A stretch of DNA of 64,000 nt from Pseudomonas crudilactis (lineage in GTDB: Bacteria; Pseudomonadota; Gammaproteobacteria; Pseudomonadales; Pseudomonadaceae), in contig NZ_WXVV01000028.1 in assembly GCF_013433315.1 (NCBI RefSeq), positions 1-64,000 of the forward strand, given 5' to 3'. This document shows positions 1-7,206 of the stretch, piece by piece. Position 1 is the first letter of the stretch, and each line of letters begins with the position of its first letter. A program made the translations under genes and the position numbers. Below the pieces are notes generated by a model. That model was not told the origin of the DNA. It saw only the letters and a program-made list of their open reading frames with translations, and did not search any database.

Positions 1-79
1 CGCACTAGCCCGCAAGCTTGCCCGGGTGGTATTTGCTCTGTTGAAAAACCAGAGCGAATACTCACCTAAAGCCGTTTAG
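1..79 (+). mobile_element. 3' end of an IS110-family transposase gene (partial)
   Basis: An open frame enters from the left edge at base 2 and stops at TAG 77-79. The 25 visible residues begin ALARKLARVVFALLKNQ and end in AV. A basic-hydrophobic tail of this kind (ARKLARVxFALxKN) is what I know from the C-terminus of IS110/IS116/IS902 transposases. The catalytic domains lie outside the window. Some IS110-family elements in Pseudomonas insert into or beside REP sequences, and a REP begins about 57 bases downstream, which fits. Only 25 residues are visible, so the family call is tentative, and the right end of the element cannot be fixed. Confidence 0.5.
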
Positions 80-135
80 GGGCTAGGCATGAACCATAGA
101 ATCTCCCACAGGGTTGTGATCACCCGTTAACTAAT

Positions 136-159
136 GTGGGAGCTAGCTTGCTCGCGAAG
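136..159 (+). repeat. REP element (variant)
   Basis: A copy of the REP core with one change (GAGCTAGC instead of GAGCGAGC). A TCCCACAGGG fragment at 104-113 looks like part of an inverted partner. It lies 8 bases past the P450 stop codon and just right of the transposase end. Confidence 0.8.
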
Positions 160-167
160 ACGGATTG

Positions 168-1271
168 TCAGGCGCCAACGTCGCTGAATACTGGAATGCG
201 CCCATTGAGCGAAGGCCTGTAGTGCCAGCCCAAACGATTCAGATCAATGCCACGCCCAAGTATTTCCCTCACCGTCGCTCCGGCAATACTCATCGCCAAC
301 GCTTGCCCCGGACACTGATGCCGACCACTGCCAAAACTGAAACTGCGGCGGTTCTCGCGCTGCGGCACAAACTCCTCCGGCCGTTCGTTGAGCGCCGGAT
401 CTCGATTGGCCGAGGCCAGCAGCAGCAGAATCACATCGCCTGCCTCGACCCGCACACCGGCAATCTCGCACGGCGCGGCGACAAAGCGCCGGGTGTTCTG
501 CACAGGCGGATCGAAGCGCTGCGCTTCGCTGAGCAGTGCATCGATGGATTCGCCGCGCAACGCCGGCTGATGACGTAGCGCCAACAGGGTATTGCCGATC
601 AGTCCGGCGCAGGCTTCGAATGTCTGCGAACAGAGGCCGATCAGGTTGGCGATCAGGATTTCCTCATCGCCGACAAAGCGCTGCTGGATCGCGCTGAGCA
701 AATCGCTGGCGGGTTCGGCGAGCAGTTCGATAAGGTAGCCGCGCAGTTGTTCGGCCGCCGCATCGGCTGCGGCCAGTTGCAGGTCATTGCTCAACGGCGA
801 CAGGCAGGCGACGAAGTCCGCCGTCAGCTCGCTGACTGCCCGCGCCTGCGCCGGCGTGAATCCCAGCAGCGCCGCGACCACGCACACCGGGCCACGAAAC
901 ATTGCCTTGTAGACACCGACGGCGTCCGCTGTGATCAGTCGTGCGGCGACCAACGCATTGATGGGTTCAAGGTCCAGCGCTGCCAGCTCAGGCTCGATTG
1001 CCGCACGCGGGCAGCGCTGGCGTTCGCCGTCATTCATGCGCATCAGGTGACCGAAGACCTTGCCGGCCATGCTTCCGGCAATCGCCTTGGGCACTGGCTC
1101 CTGCGCCGGACGCACCCGGCAATCGGCGTGGGCCAGCACGGCACACACCGCACGGGCGCTGCTGGCGACCCACAGTTTCAGATCCGGATGAAACGTCAGT
1201 CCACCGTCTGCGCGCAGTTCGGCGTAGTAGGGATAAGGATCGACATGCGTTGCGGCGCTGATCGGGTTCAT
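168..1271 (-). CDS. cytochrome P450
   Basis: A 367-residue haem monooxygenase, slightly short for bacterial class I P450s, which usually have about 390-420 residues. Visible motifs are the K-helix ExxR (E249 and R252, in SEAQRFDP) and the haem-thiolate loop FSFGSGRHQCPG with Cys320 as the axial ligand. The I-helix is unusual: where most P450s have AGxET(T/S), this one reads QTFEAC (about 217-221), so the acid is kept but the threonine used in oxygen activation is not. I chose the ATG at 1271 because the protein then starts MNPISAATHVDPYPYY, as in related proteins; ATG 1280 is also in frame. No ferredoxin or reductase gene is adjacent. It is divergent from the ArsR-type regulator at 1351, which may control it. 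The substrate cannot be told from sequence. Confidence 0.9.
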   Translation of the reverse strand: MNPISAATHVDPYPYYAELRADGGLTFHPDLKLWVASSARAVCAVLAHADCRVRPAQEPVPKAIAGSMAGKVFGHLMRMNDGERQRCPRAAIEPELAALDLEPINALVAARLITADAVGVYKAMFRGPVCVVAALLGFTPAQARAVSELTADFVACLSPLSNDLQLAAADAAAEQLRGYLIELLAEPASDLLSAIQQRFVGDEEILIANLIGLCSQTFEACAGLIGNTLLALRHQPALRGESIDALLSEAQRFDPPVQNTRRFVAAPCEIAGVRVEAGDVILLLLASANRDPALNERPEEFVPQRENRRSFSFGSGRHQCPGQALAMSIAGATVREILGRGIDLNRLGWHYRPSLNGRIPVFSDVGA

Positions 1272-1350
1272 GGTGTGCATCCTTGTCGGCGGGGAAAGTG
1301 TTGCTACTATCTCCACTGCGCAACGACGATGATTCGTCCGGGAGCGAACT

Positions 1351-2109
1351 ATGCACGCAGAACATCAAGACATCGGTGTATCGCAGGTGGCCGCCGCCAT
1401 CGCCGAGCCGGCGCGGACGAAAATCCTCTGTTCGCTGATGGACGGCCACGCCCGCACCAGCACCGAGCTGGCGACGATCGCCGAAGTCAGCGCCTCGACC
1501 GCCAGTGTGCACCTGGCGAAACTCAAGGACCTGGCCCTGGTGTGTCTGCATGTGCAGGGTCGCCATCGCTATTACAGCCTCGCCGATCAGCGTGTGGCGC
1601 AAGCGCTGGAAGCGTTGATGGTGATTGGCCAGAATGCGGCGCCGACGTTCAAGCCGCACACCCCGGATCGCCTGCAATTCGCCCGTACCTGTTACGACCA
1701 CATGGCCGGGACGCTGGCGGTGTTGTTGCATGATCGTTTGCTCGCAGCGGGTTGGCTGGTGCAGACCGACGAGCAGGTGTATCGCTTGAGTGACAGTGGC
1801 GAGGCGTTGTTTCTCGGTTTGGGAATAGAAGTGCAGGATTTAACGACCCTGCGCCGCAAGTTTGCCTGTCCGTGCCTGGACTGGAGCATGCGCCGGCCGC
1901 ATCTCGGGGGCTCGCTGGGGGCGGCGCTGTTGCAGACCGCGTTGAAGCGCAAGTGGGTGACTCAGGATCTGGACAGTCGGGCGTTGGCGTTGACGGCGGT
2001 GGGGCGCAAGGAGATCAGTGCGCGGTTCGGTGTTGAGTGGCCGGTAGACGGGCAGATCAAAAGATCGCAGCCTTCGGCAGCTCCTACAGGAGTTGCGTAC
2101 ACCCGATAA
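1351..2109 (+). CDS. ArsR-type winged-helix transcriptional regulator
   Basis: A 252-residue protein with an N-terminal winged-helix DNA-binding domain (about 10-90). ARTSTELATIAEVSAST is the helix-turn-helix, and the wing ends in GRHRYYSLAD, as in ArsR/SmtB proteins. A further 150 residues of unknown role follow; they contain a CPC motif (about residues 172-174). That is much longer than a plain ArsR repressor of about 100 residues. No classical metal-site motif (ELCVCDL) is present. The last roughly 15 residues (KRSQPSAAPTGVAYTR) are read out of an intergenic repeat, so the ancestral protein probably ended earlier. It is divergent from the P450 gene with an 80-base gap, which suggests local control. 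Confidence 0.8.
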   Translation: MHAEHQDIGVSQVAAAIAEPARTKILCSLMDGHARTSTELATIAEVSASTASVHLAKLKDLALVCLHVQGRHRYYSLADQRVAQALEALMVIGQNAAPTFKPHTPDRLQFARTCYDHMAGTLAVLLHDRLLAAGWLVQTDEQVYRLSDSGEALFLGLGIEVQDLTTLRRKFACPCLDWSMRRPHLGGSLGAALLQTALKRKWVTQDLDSRALALTAVGRKEISARFGVEWPVDGQIKRSQPSAAPTGVAYTR

Positions 2110-2163
2110 ATCTCGACCCTACCCAATCCATGTAGGAGCTGCCGAAGGCTGCGATCTTTTGAT
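2055..2163. repeat. inverted pair of CTGCCGAAGGCTGCGATC repeats
   Basis: Two copies of a roughly 32-base repeat face each other: AAAAGATCGCAGCCTTCGGC at 2059-2078 continuing to 2089, and its complement at 2131-2163. They could fold into a long hairpin. The left copy overlaps the coding end of the upstream regulator. The same pair occurs at 35548-35631 and 48793-48882. Confidence 0.9.
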
Positions 2164-2218
2164 TTTCAGCGTCTGACCGACGAGGGGCACATCTGCCACC
2201 TTGTAACACCGCATTCGA

Positions 2219-2248
2219 CTCTATACTGTATATGCAAACAGTATAGAG
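2219..2248 (+). promoter_or_regulatory. LexA (SOS) box
   Basis: The sequence TACTGTATATGCAAACAGTA at 2224-2243 matches the LexA consensus CTG-N10-CAG with the usual TA-rich flanks. It sits in an 11-base perfect inverted repeat (2219-2229 with 2238-2248). A TATACT hexamer at 2222-2227 lies inside it and could be the -10 box. The site ends 8 bases before the start codon of the radical-SAM gene, an ideal position for LexA repression. Confidence 0.85.
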
Positions 2249-2256
2249 CCCGCGCC

Positions 2257-3477
2257 ATGCAAATCATCGACAAGCTCAGCATCCTCGCCGACGCCGCCAA
2301 GTACGACGCCTCCTGCGCGAGCAGCGGCGCGCCCAAGCGCAGCTCCGAAGGCAAGAGCGGGCTGGGTTCGACCGATGGCATGGGCATCTGCCACAGCTAC
2401 ACGCCGGACGGGCGCTGCGTATCGTTGTTGAAGATTCTGCTGACCAATTTCTGCCTTTACGATTGCCAATATTGCGTCAATCGCCGCTCCAGCGATGTCC
2501 CGCGTGCCCGTTTCACCCCCGAAGAAGTCGTCGCGCTGACCATGGATTTCTATCGGCGCAACTGCGTCAGCGGATTGTTCCTCAGTTCGGGCATCATCCG
2601 CTCGGCGGACTACACCATGGAGCAACTGGTGCGGGTGGCGAAGCTGCTGCGCGAAGAGCATGAGTTTCGCGGGTACATTCATCTCAAGACCATTCCCGAA
2701 GCCGATCCGGCATTGATCGAAGAAGCGGGACGCTACGCTGATCGCCTGAGCGTCAATATCGAATTGCCGACCGATGCCAGCCTGCAAGTGCTGGCGCCGG
2801 AGAAGGACATCAAGTCGATCAAGCAGGCGATGAACACCATCTACACCGGCGTGCAGACCGTGTTGAACGAACCGCGCTCGGCAAAGTTCGCCCCGGCCGG
2901 GCAGAGCACGCAGTTGATTGTCGGCGCCGACGACACCGATGACAGCACCATCCTCCACAGCGCCCAGGCCTTGTACGGCAACTTCCGACTGCGGCGAGTT
3001 TACTATTCGGCCTTCAGCCCGATCCCCGACAGCCCGAAAAGCGTGCCGCTGGCCGCGCCGCCGCTGATGCGCGAACACCGTTTATATCAGGCCGATTTTC
3101 TCTTGCGCAGTTATGGCTACAGCGCCGATGAACTGCTCAAGGGGCCGGGCAATCTGGCGCTGGACATCGACCCGAAACTCGCCTGGGCGTTGCAGAATCG
3201 TGAAGTGTTCCCGCTGGATCTGAACCGCGCCGAAGCCTCCTTGATTGCGCGTATTCCCGGCATTGGTTTGCGTACCACCGAACGACTGGTGGAGTTGCGC
3301 CGACAGCGGCGCATTCGTTACGAAGACGTCGCGCGCATGCGCTGCGTGCTGGCCAAGGCCAAACCGTTCATCATCACCAGCGACTACCATCCGCAGCAGG
3401 CCGAAGTCACCAGCCATTTGCTCTATCAGCAATTGCGTGACCGGCCGATGCCGCAGCAGATGGGGCTGTGGGGATGA
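2257..3477 (+). CDS. radical-SAM protein, putative DNA modification/repair (TIGR03916-like)
   Basis: A 406-residue radical S-adenosylmethionine enzyme. The 4Fe-4S motif CxxxCxxC is at Cys66, Cys70 and Cys73 (FCLYDCQYC). A C-terminal helix-hairpin-helix motif (about 325-350, IARIPGIGLRTTERLVELRR) suggests DNA binding. This architecture matches the family annotated as putative DNA modification/repair radical SAM protein, which is nearly always next to the partner found downstream here. The chemistry is not known to me. The gene starts 13 bases after a near-consensus LexA box, so SOS induction is likely and supports a repair role. The stop codon overlaps the next start (ATGA at 3474-3477), so the two are probably translationally coupled. 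Confidence 0.88.
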   Translation: MQIIDKLSILADAAKYDASCASSGAPKRSSEGKSGLGSTDGMGICHSYTPDGRCVSLLKILLTNFCLYDCQYCVNRRSSDVPRARFTPEEVVALTMDFYRRNCVSGLFLSSGIIRSADYTMEQLVRVAKLLREEHEFRGYIHLKTIPEADPALIEEAGRYADRLSVNIELPTDASLQVLAPEKDIKSIKQAMNTIYTGVQTVLNEPRSAKFAPAGQSTQLIVGADDTDDSTILHSAQALYGNFRLRRVYYSAFSPIPDSPKSVPLAAPPLMREHRLYQADFLLRSYGYSADELLKGPGNLALDIDPKLAWALQNREVFPLDLNRAEASLIARIPGIGLRTTERLVELRRQRRIRYEDVARMRCVLAKAKPFIITSDYHPQQAEVTSHLLYQQLRDRPMPQQMGLWG

Positions 3478-4307
3478 TCAATCTTGATTGCGATGATCTG
3501 TTCGACACTTGGCGCCAGCAGGCGCGCTGGCTGCTGAGCCATGAAGTCGATCCGAGTCTGGTGAGCTGGGCCTCGGAGGGTGTGGGTGATCTGTTTGCCA
3601 GTGATGAGCCGGTGCCTGAAGGGCAGGGGCCGTTTCAGGCACGTATTCCGCGAGCGCTGCTCGACACGCTGGAACAGGCCTCGCGCTATCGCGGCGATCA
3701 ACGCTGGAGTTTGTTGTATGAAGTGTTGTGGCGCGTCAGCCATGGCGACCGCACGGCGATGATGGCCGGGGACAAACTCGGCAGCGAACTGCAGCGACGG
3801 ATCAAACAAGTCAATCGCGAAGCCCATCATCTGCATGCATTTGTGCGCTTCATCGAACGCCCTTCATCCAGCGCGGGTCCGCAATATGTGGCTTGGCATG
3901 AGCCGGCCCACGACATTCTGCACAGCGCCAGCGAGCACTTCATCGGGCGCATGGGCCGCCACCGCTGGTTGATCGCCACGCCACGTGACGGGGTTTATTA
4001 CGATGGCGAGCAACTGATTCATCAGCGGCAATGCCCGCTGGAATGGCAGCAGTTGGCGCAGAATGTCGATGATCCTCATGGGGATCTGTGGCTGACCTAT
4101 TACAGCCACATCTTTAATCCAGCGCGTTTGAACGAGAAGGTCATGCAGGGGCATTTGCCGGCGCGGTTCTGGAAGAATCTGCCGGAGGGGGAGTTGATTC
4201 CGGGGTTGATTACGCAGGCGCGGATGGGGAAACAGCAGAATGGGCAGGCGAGTGGGATTGCTGATCGACTTGGTAAACGGATAACGCTGAAAAGCCCCTC
4301 ACCCTAA
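3474..4307 (+). CDS. putative DNA repair protein, partner of the radical-SAM protein (TIGR03915-like)
   Basis: A 277-residue protein of the family that always accompanies the preceding radical-SAM protein. Typical features are the N-terminal W-R segment (FDTWRQQARWLL), VNREAHHLHAFVRFIE in the middle and HEPAHDILHSASEHFIGRM. In many genomes this domain is fused to a UdgX-type uracil-DNA glycosylase domain; that extension is absent here. I prefer ATG 3474, which overlaps the upstream TGA, over the in-frame GTG at 3468. The last residues (LKSPSP) are read from the left end of an intergenic CCCTCACCC repeat, which supplies the TAA stop. It probably shares the LexA-controlled promoter at 2219-2248. 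Confidence 0.82.
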   Translation: MINLDCDDLFDTWRQQARWLLSHEVDPSLVSWASEGVGDLFASDEPVPEGQGPFQARIPRALLDTLEQASRYRGDQRWSLLYEVLWRVSHGDRTAMMAGDKLGSELQRRIKQVNREAHHLHAFVRFIERPSSSAGPQYVAWHEPAHDILHSASEHFIGRMGRHRWLIATPRDGVYYDGEQLIHQRQCPLEWQQLAQNVDDPHGDLWLTYYSHIFNPARLNEKVMQGHLPARFWKNLPEGELIPGLITQARMGKQQNGQASGIADRLGKRITLKSPSP

Positions 4308-4455
4308 CCCTCTCCCAGAGGGAGAGGGGACTGACCGAGGTGTTTGGACTTGATCCATCGACCTGAACGATCAAGTCGAACTCACATTTTGAATACCACA
4401 AAGATCGGCTCCCTTTCCCCCTCGCCCCCTGGGGGAGAGGGCTGGGGTGAGGGGG
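4294..4455. repeat. MITE-like CCCTCACCC element, copy 1
   Basis: The element is about 160 bases with inverted ends: CCCCTCACCCTAACCCTCTC on the left and CTGGGGGAGAGGGCTGGGGT on the right. Each end also folds into its own hairpin. The interior carries CGACCTGAACGATCAAGTCG. Related copies lie at 27552-27769, 40053-40415 and 56888-57065, with a mini-copy at 51096-51141. It carries no gene. It supplies the stop codon of the gene to its left. Confidence 0.85.
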
Positions 4456-4497
4456 AAAGAATCTCAAGCACACCACAAATACTGCGCCAAACGCCAT

Positions 4498-4540
4498 AAA
4501 AAAAAGCCCCCCACCAATCACTCGGTAGAGGGCTTTTCTA
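4498..4540 (-). terminator. rho-independent terminator of ilvE
   Basis: On the minus strand an 8-base stem (AAAAGCCC with GGGCTTTT, 4502-4509 with 4530-4537) is followed by a T run. It starts about 20 bases after the ilvE stop codon. Confidence 0.85.
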
Positions 4541-4557
4541 CATCAACACCCGTCAGA

Positions 4558-5577
4558 TCAAACCTTGACGATCCAGCCCGCTGGCGCTTCGATGTCGCCG
4601 GTCTGCACGCCCGTCAGCTCTTTGTAGAGCTTCTGGGTCACAGGACCCACTTCGGTCTCGCTGTGGAACACATGCAGATGGTCGTTGTAGCTGATACCAC
4701 CGATCGGGGTGATCACCGCAGCCGTACCGCAAGCGCCGGCTTCCTTGAAGTCCGACAGCTTGTCGATCAGCACGTCGCCTTCAACCACTTCCAGGCCCAG
4801 ACGCGATTTCGCCAGTTCGATCAGCGACAGGCGGGTGATGCCTGGCAAAACCGACGGCGAGTTCGGGGTGATGAACTTGTTGTCGTGGGTGATCCCGAAG
4901 AAGTTGGCCGAACCGACTTCTTCGATCTTGGTGTGGGTCATCGGATCCAGGTAGATCGCGTCGGCGAAGTTGGCTTTCTTCGCTTTCGAGCCTGGCATCA
5001 GGCTGGCCGCGTAGTTGCCGCCGACCTTGGCCGCGCCGGTGCCTTGTGGGGCCGCGCGGTCGTAGCTGGAGATCTGGAAGTTGTGCGGGGTCAGGCCGCC
5101 CTTGAAATAGGCACCGACCGGAATGCAGAAAATCGAGAAGATGAACTCGGGTGCAGTGCGCACGCCGATGTTGTCACCCACGCCGATCACGAACGGGCGC
5201 AGGTACAGCGCGCCGCCAGTGCCGTATGGCGGGATGAAGCGCTCGTTGGCGCGAACCACGGCTTTACAGGCTTCGATGAACTGCTCGGTGTCGACCGTCG
5301 GCATCAGCAGACGCGCGCAGCTGCGTTGCATGCGTAGGGCGTTCTGGTCCGGGCGGAACAGGTTGATCGAGCCGTCCTTGCAACGATAGGCCTTCATGCC
5401 TTCGAAGCACTGCTGGCCATAGTGAAGGGCAGTCGAGCCTTCGCTGATGTGCAGCACGTTATCTTCGGTCAGGGTGCCTTTGTCCCACTCGCCATCGCGA
5501 AAGTACGACAGATAGCGTTTGTCGGTCTTGATGTAGTCAAAACCCAGCTTGTCCCAATTGATGCTTTCGTTACCCAT
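4558..5577 (-). CDS. ilvE: branched-chain amino acid aminotransferase
   Basis: A 339-residue class IV PLP aminotransferase that interconverts leucine, isoleucine and valine with their 2-keto acids, using glutamate/2-oxoglutarate. The PLP lysine lies in AAKVGGNYAASLMPG. The substrate loop GSANFFGIT and PSVLPGITR are also typical of the longer (type II) branched-chain family. I chose ATG 5577 (MGNESINWDKLGF); the longer frame to 5643 adds an unrelated leader. It has its own terminator at 4498-4540. Keto acids produced here would be oxidised by the Bkd complex encoded next to it in the same direction, though a REP separates them and they are probably separate transcripts. Confidence 0.95.
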   Translation of the reverse strand: MGNESINWDKLGFDYIKTDKRYLSYFRDGEWDKGTLTEDNVLHISEGSTALHYGQQCFEGMKAYRCKDGSINLFRPDQNALRMQRSCARLLMPTVDTEQFIEACKAVVRANERFIPPYGTGGALYLRPFVIGVGDNIGVRTAPEFIFSIFCIPVGAYFKGGLTPHNFQISSYDRAAPQGTGAAKVGGNYAASLMPGSKAKKANFADAIYLDPMTHTKIEEVGSANFFGITHDNKFITPNSPSVLPGITRLSLIELAKSRLGLEVVEGDVLIDKLSDFKEAGACGTAAVITPIGGISYNDHLHVFHSETEVGPVTQKLYKELTGVQTGDIEAPAGWIVKV

Positions 5578-5721
5578 GACACCCTCTATCACTGAACAAC
5601 CGCCGAAACGGTTCAAGGCTTCTGACGTTTTTTGGATGGGCACAACAATACTTCATTCTTGAGCGGTTTCGCAGCCCGGACTATCGGATGACAGACAGAT
5701 AATTCCGGTTGCCCTAGAGAA

Positions 5722-5803
5722 TTCGCGAGCAAGTAGAATCGTCGCACCGTCGCTCCCACATTTGAAATGCATTCCCTCTGTGGGAGCGAGCTTGCTCGCG
5801 AAG
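5722..5803. repeat. REP pair, left copy interrupted
   Basis: A forward REP at 5780-5803 faces an inverted copy on the left. The left copy is split: TTCGCGAGCAAG at 5722-5733, then 16 extra bases (TAGAATCGTCGCACCG), then TCGCTCCCACA at 5750-5760. The pair fills the gap between ilvE and lpdV. Confidence 0.8.
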
Positions 5804-5825
5804 GGGCCATCACTGCCACCGTCCA

Positions 5826-7199
5826 TCACATATGCAACGCATGCCCGAGGGCACGCAACGCCGCTTCCTGCACCGCTTCACCCAATGTCGGATGCGCATG
5901 AATGGTGCCGCCGATATCTTCCAGCCGCGCGCCCATTTCCAGGCTTTGCGCAAACGCCGTGGACAGCTCGGAAACCCCGACGCCCACCGCTTGCCAGCCG
6001 ACAATCACATGGTTATCCCGACGAGCGACCACGCGCACGAAGCCGCTTTTCGATTCCAGCGTCATCGCCCGGCCGTTGGCGGCGAACGGGAAGCTCGACA
6101 CGATGCAGTCCAGCCCCGCAGCCTTGGCCTCGTCCGGGGTCTTGCCGACCACCACCAGTTCCGGGTCGGTGAAGCACACCGCAGCAATCGCCGTCGGGCT
6201 GAATTCACGGGTTTTGCCGCTGATCAACTCGGCAACCATTTCGCCTTGAGCCATGGCGCGGTGGGCCAGCATCGGTTCGCCGCTCAAATCGCCAATCGCG
6301 TAGACGTTACGCATGCTGGTCTGGCAGCGGCTGTCGATCTTGATTGCCGAACCGTTCATGTCCAGATTCAGCGCTTCGAGGTTCCAGCCCTGAGTATTCG
6401 GTTTGCGACCGACGGCGACCAGCACCTGATCGGTTTCCAGATTCAGGGTTTCGCCCTCCGGATCGCGCACCTGCAAAGTACCGTCGAATCCCAGCACGCT
6501 GTGTTTGAGGTACAGCTTCACGCCCAGCTGCTTCAGCGCGTCATGCACCGGTTGCGTCAGTTCAGCGTCGTAAGCCGGCAGGATGCGATCCTGCGCCTCG
6601 ACCACACTGACGTCGGCGCCAAGCTTGCGATAAGCAATGCCCAGCTCCAGACCGATGTAACCGCCGCCCACCACGACCAGGCGTTTTGGCACGGATGTCG
6701 GTGCCAGTGCTTCGGTGGAGGAGATGATCGGTCCGCCAATCGGCAGGATCGGCAGATTAACGCTGGTCGAACCGGTGGCCAGCACCAAGTGCTCGCACTG
6801 GATGCGCGTGTCGCCAACGTCAACGGTTTTGCCGTCGATGACTTTGGCCCAGCCATTGATGACCTGAACCTTGTTCTTTTTCAGCAAGGCAGCGACGCCG
6901 GTGGTCAGGCGATCAACGATGCCGTCCTTCCACTCGACGCTTTTGCTGATGTCGAGGCTCGGCGCCGAAACGCTGATGCCCAGCGCCGAATGCTGGCTGT
7001 GGTGCTGGGTCTGGTGAAACTGTTCAGCCACGTGAATCAGCGCTTTCGACGGTATGCAGCCGATGTTCAGGCAGGTGCCGCCCAGCGATTGGCCTTCGAC
7101 CAGAATCGTCGGGATGCCCAGTTGCCCGGCGCGGATTGCCGTTACATAACCGCCGGGGCCGCCGCCGATGATCAGCAGCGTAGTGTTCAGAGATTGCAT
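5826..7199 (-). CDS. lpdV: dihydrolipoyl dehydrogenase of the branched-chain keto acid dehydrogenase (E3)
   Basis: A 457-residue flavoprotein that reoxidises dihydrolipoamide on the E2 subunit and reduces NAD. The N-terminal FAD motif is GGGPGGYVTAIRAGQLG, followed by the redox disulfide GGTCLNIGCIPSK, the NAD-binding VVGGGYIGLELG and the C-terminal catalytic HAHPTLGE. ATG 7199 (MQSLNTTLLIIGGG) places the FAD motif at the usual position; the upstream ATG 7217 adds six residues. It is the last gene of the bkdA1-A2-B-lpdV operon, 7 bases after bkdB, matching the arrangement known in Pseudomonas putida, where this E3 (LPD-Val) is specific for the branched-chain complex. Confidence 0.95.
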   Translation of the reverse strand: MQSLNTTLLIIGGGPGGYVTAIRAGQLGIPTILVEGQSLGGTCLNIGCIPSKALIHVAEQFHQTQHHSQHSALGISVSAPSLDISKSVEWKDGIVDRLTTGVAALLKKNKVQVINGWAKVIDGKTVDVGDTRIQCEHLVLATGSTSVNLPILPIGGPIISSTEALAPTSVPKRLVVVGGGYIGLELGIAYRKLGADVSVVEAQDRILPAYDAELTQPVHDALKQLGVKLYLKHSVLGFDGTLQVRDPEGETLNLETDQVLVAVGRKPNTQGWNLEALNLDMNGSAIKIDSRCQTSMRNVYAIGDLSGEPMLAHRAMAQGEMVAELISGKTREFSPTAIAAVCFTDPELVVVGKTPDEAKAAGLDCIVSSFPFAANGRAMTLESKSGFVRVVARRDNHVIVGWQAVGVGVSELSTAFAQSLEMGARLEDIGGTIHAHPTLGEAVQEAALRALGHALHM

Positions 7200-7206
7200 G
7201 CGCGCC

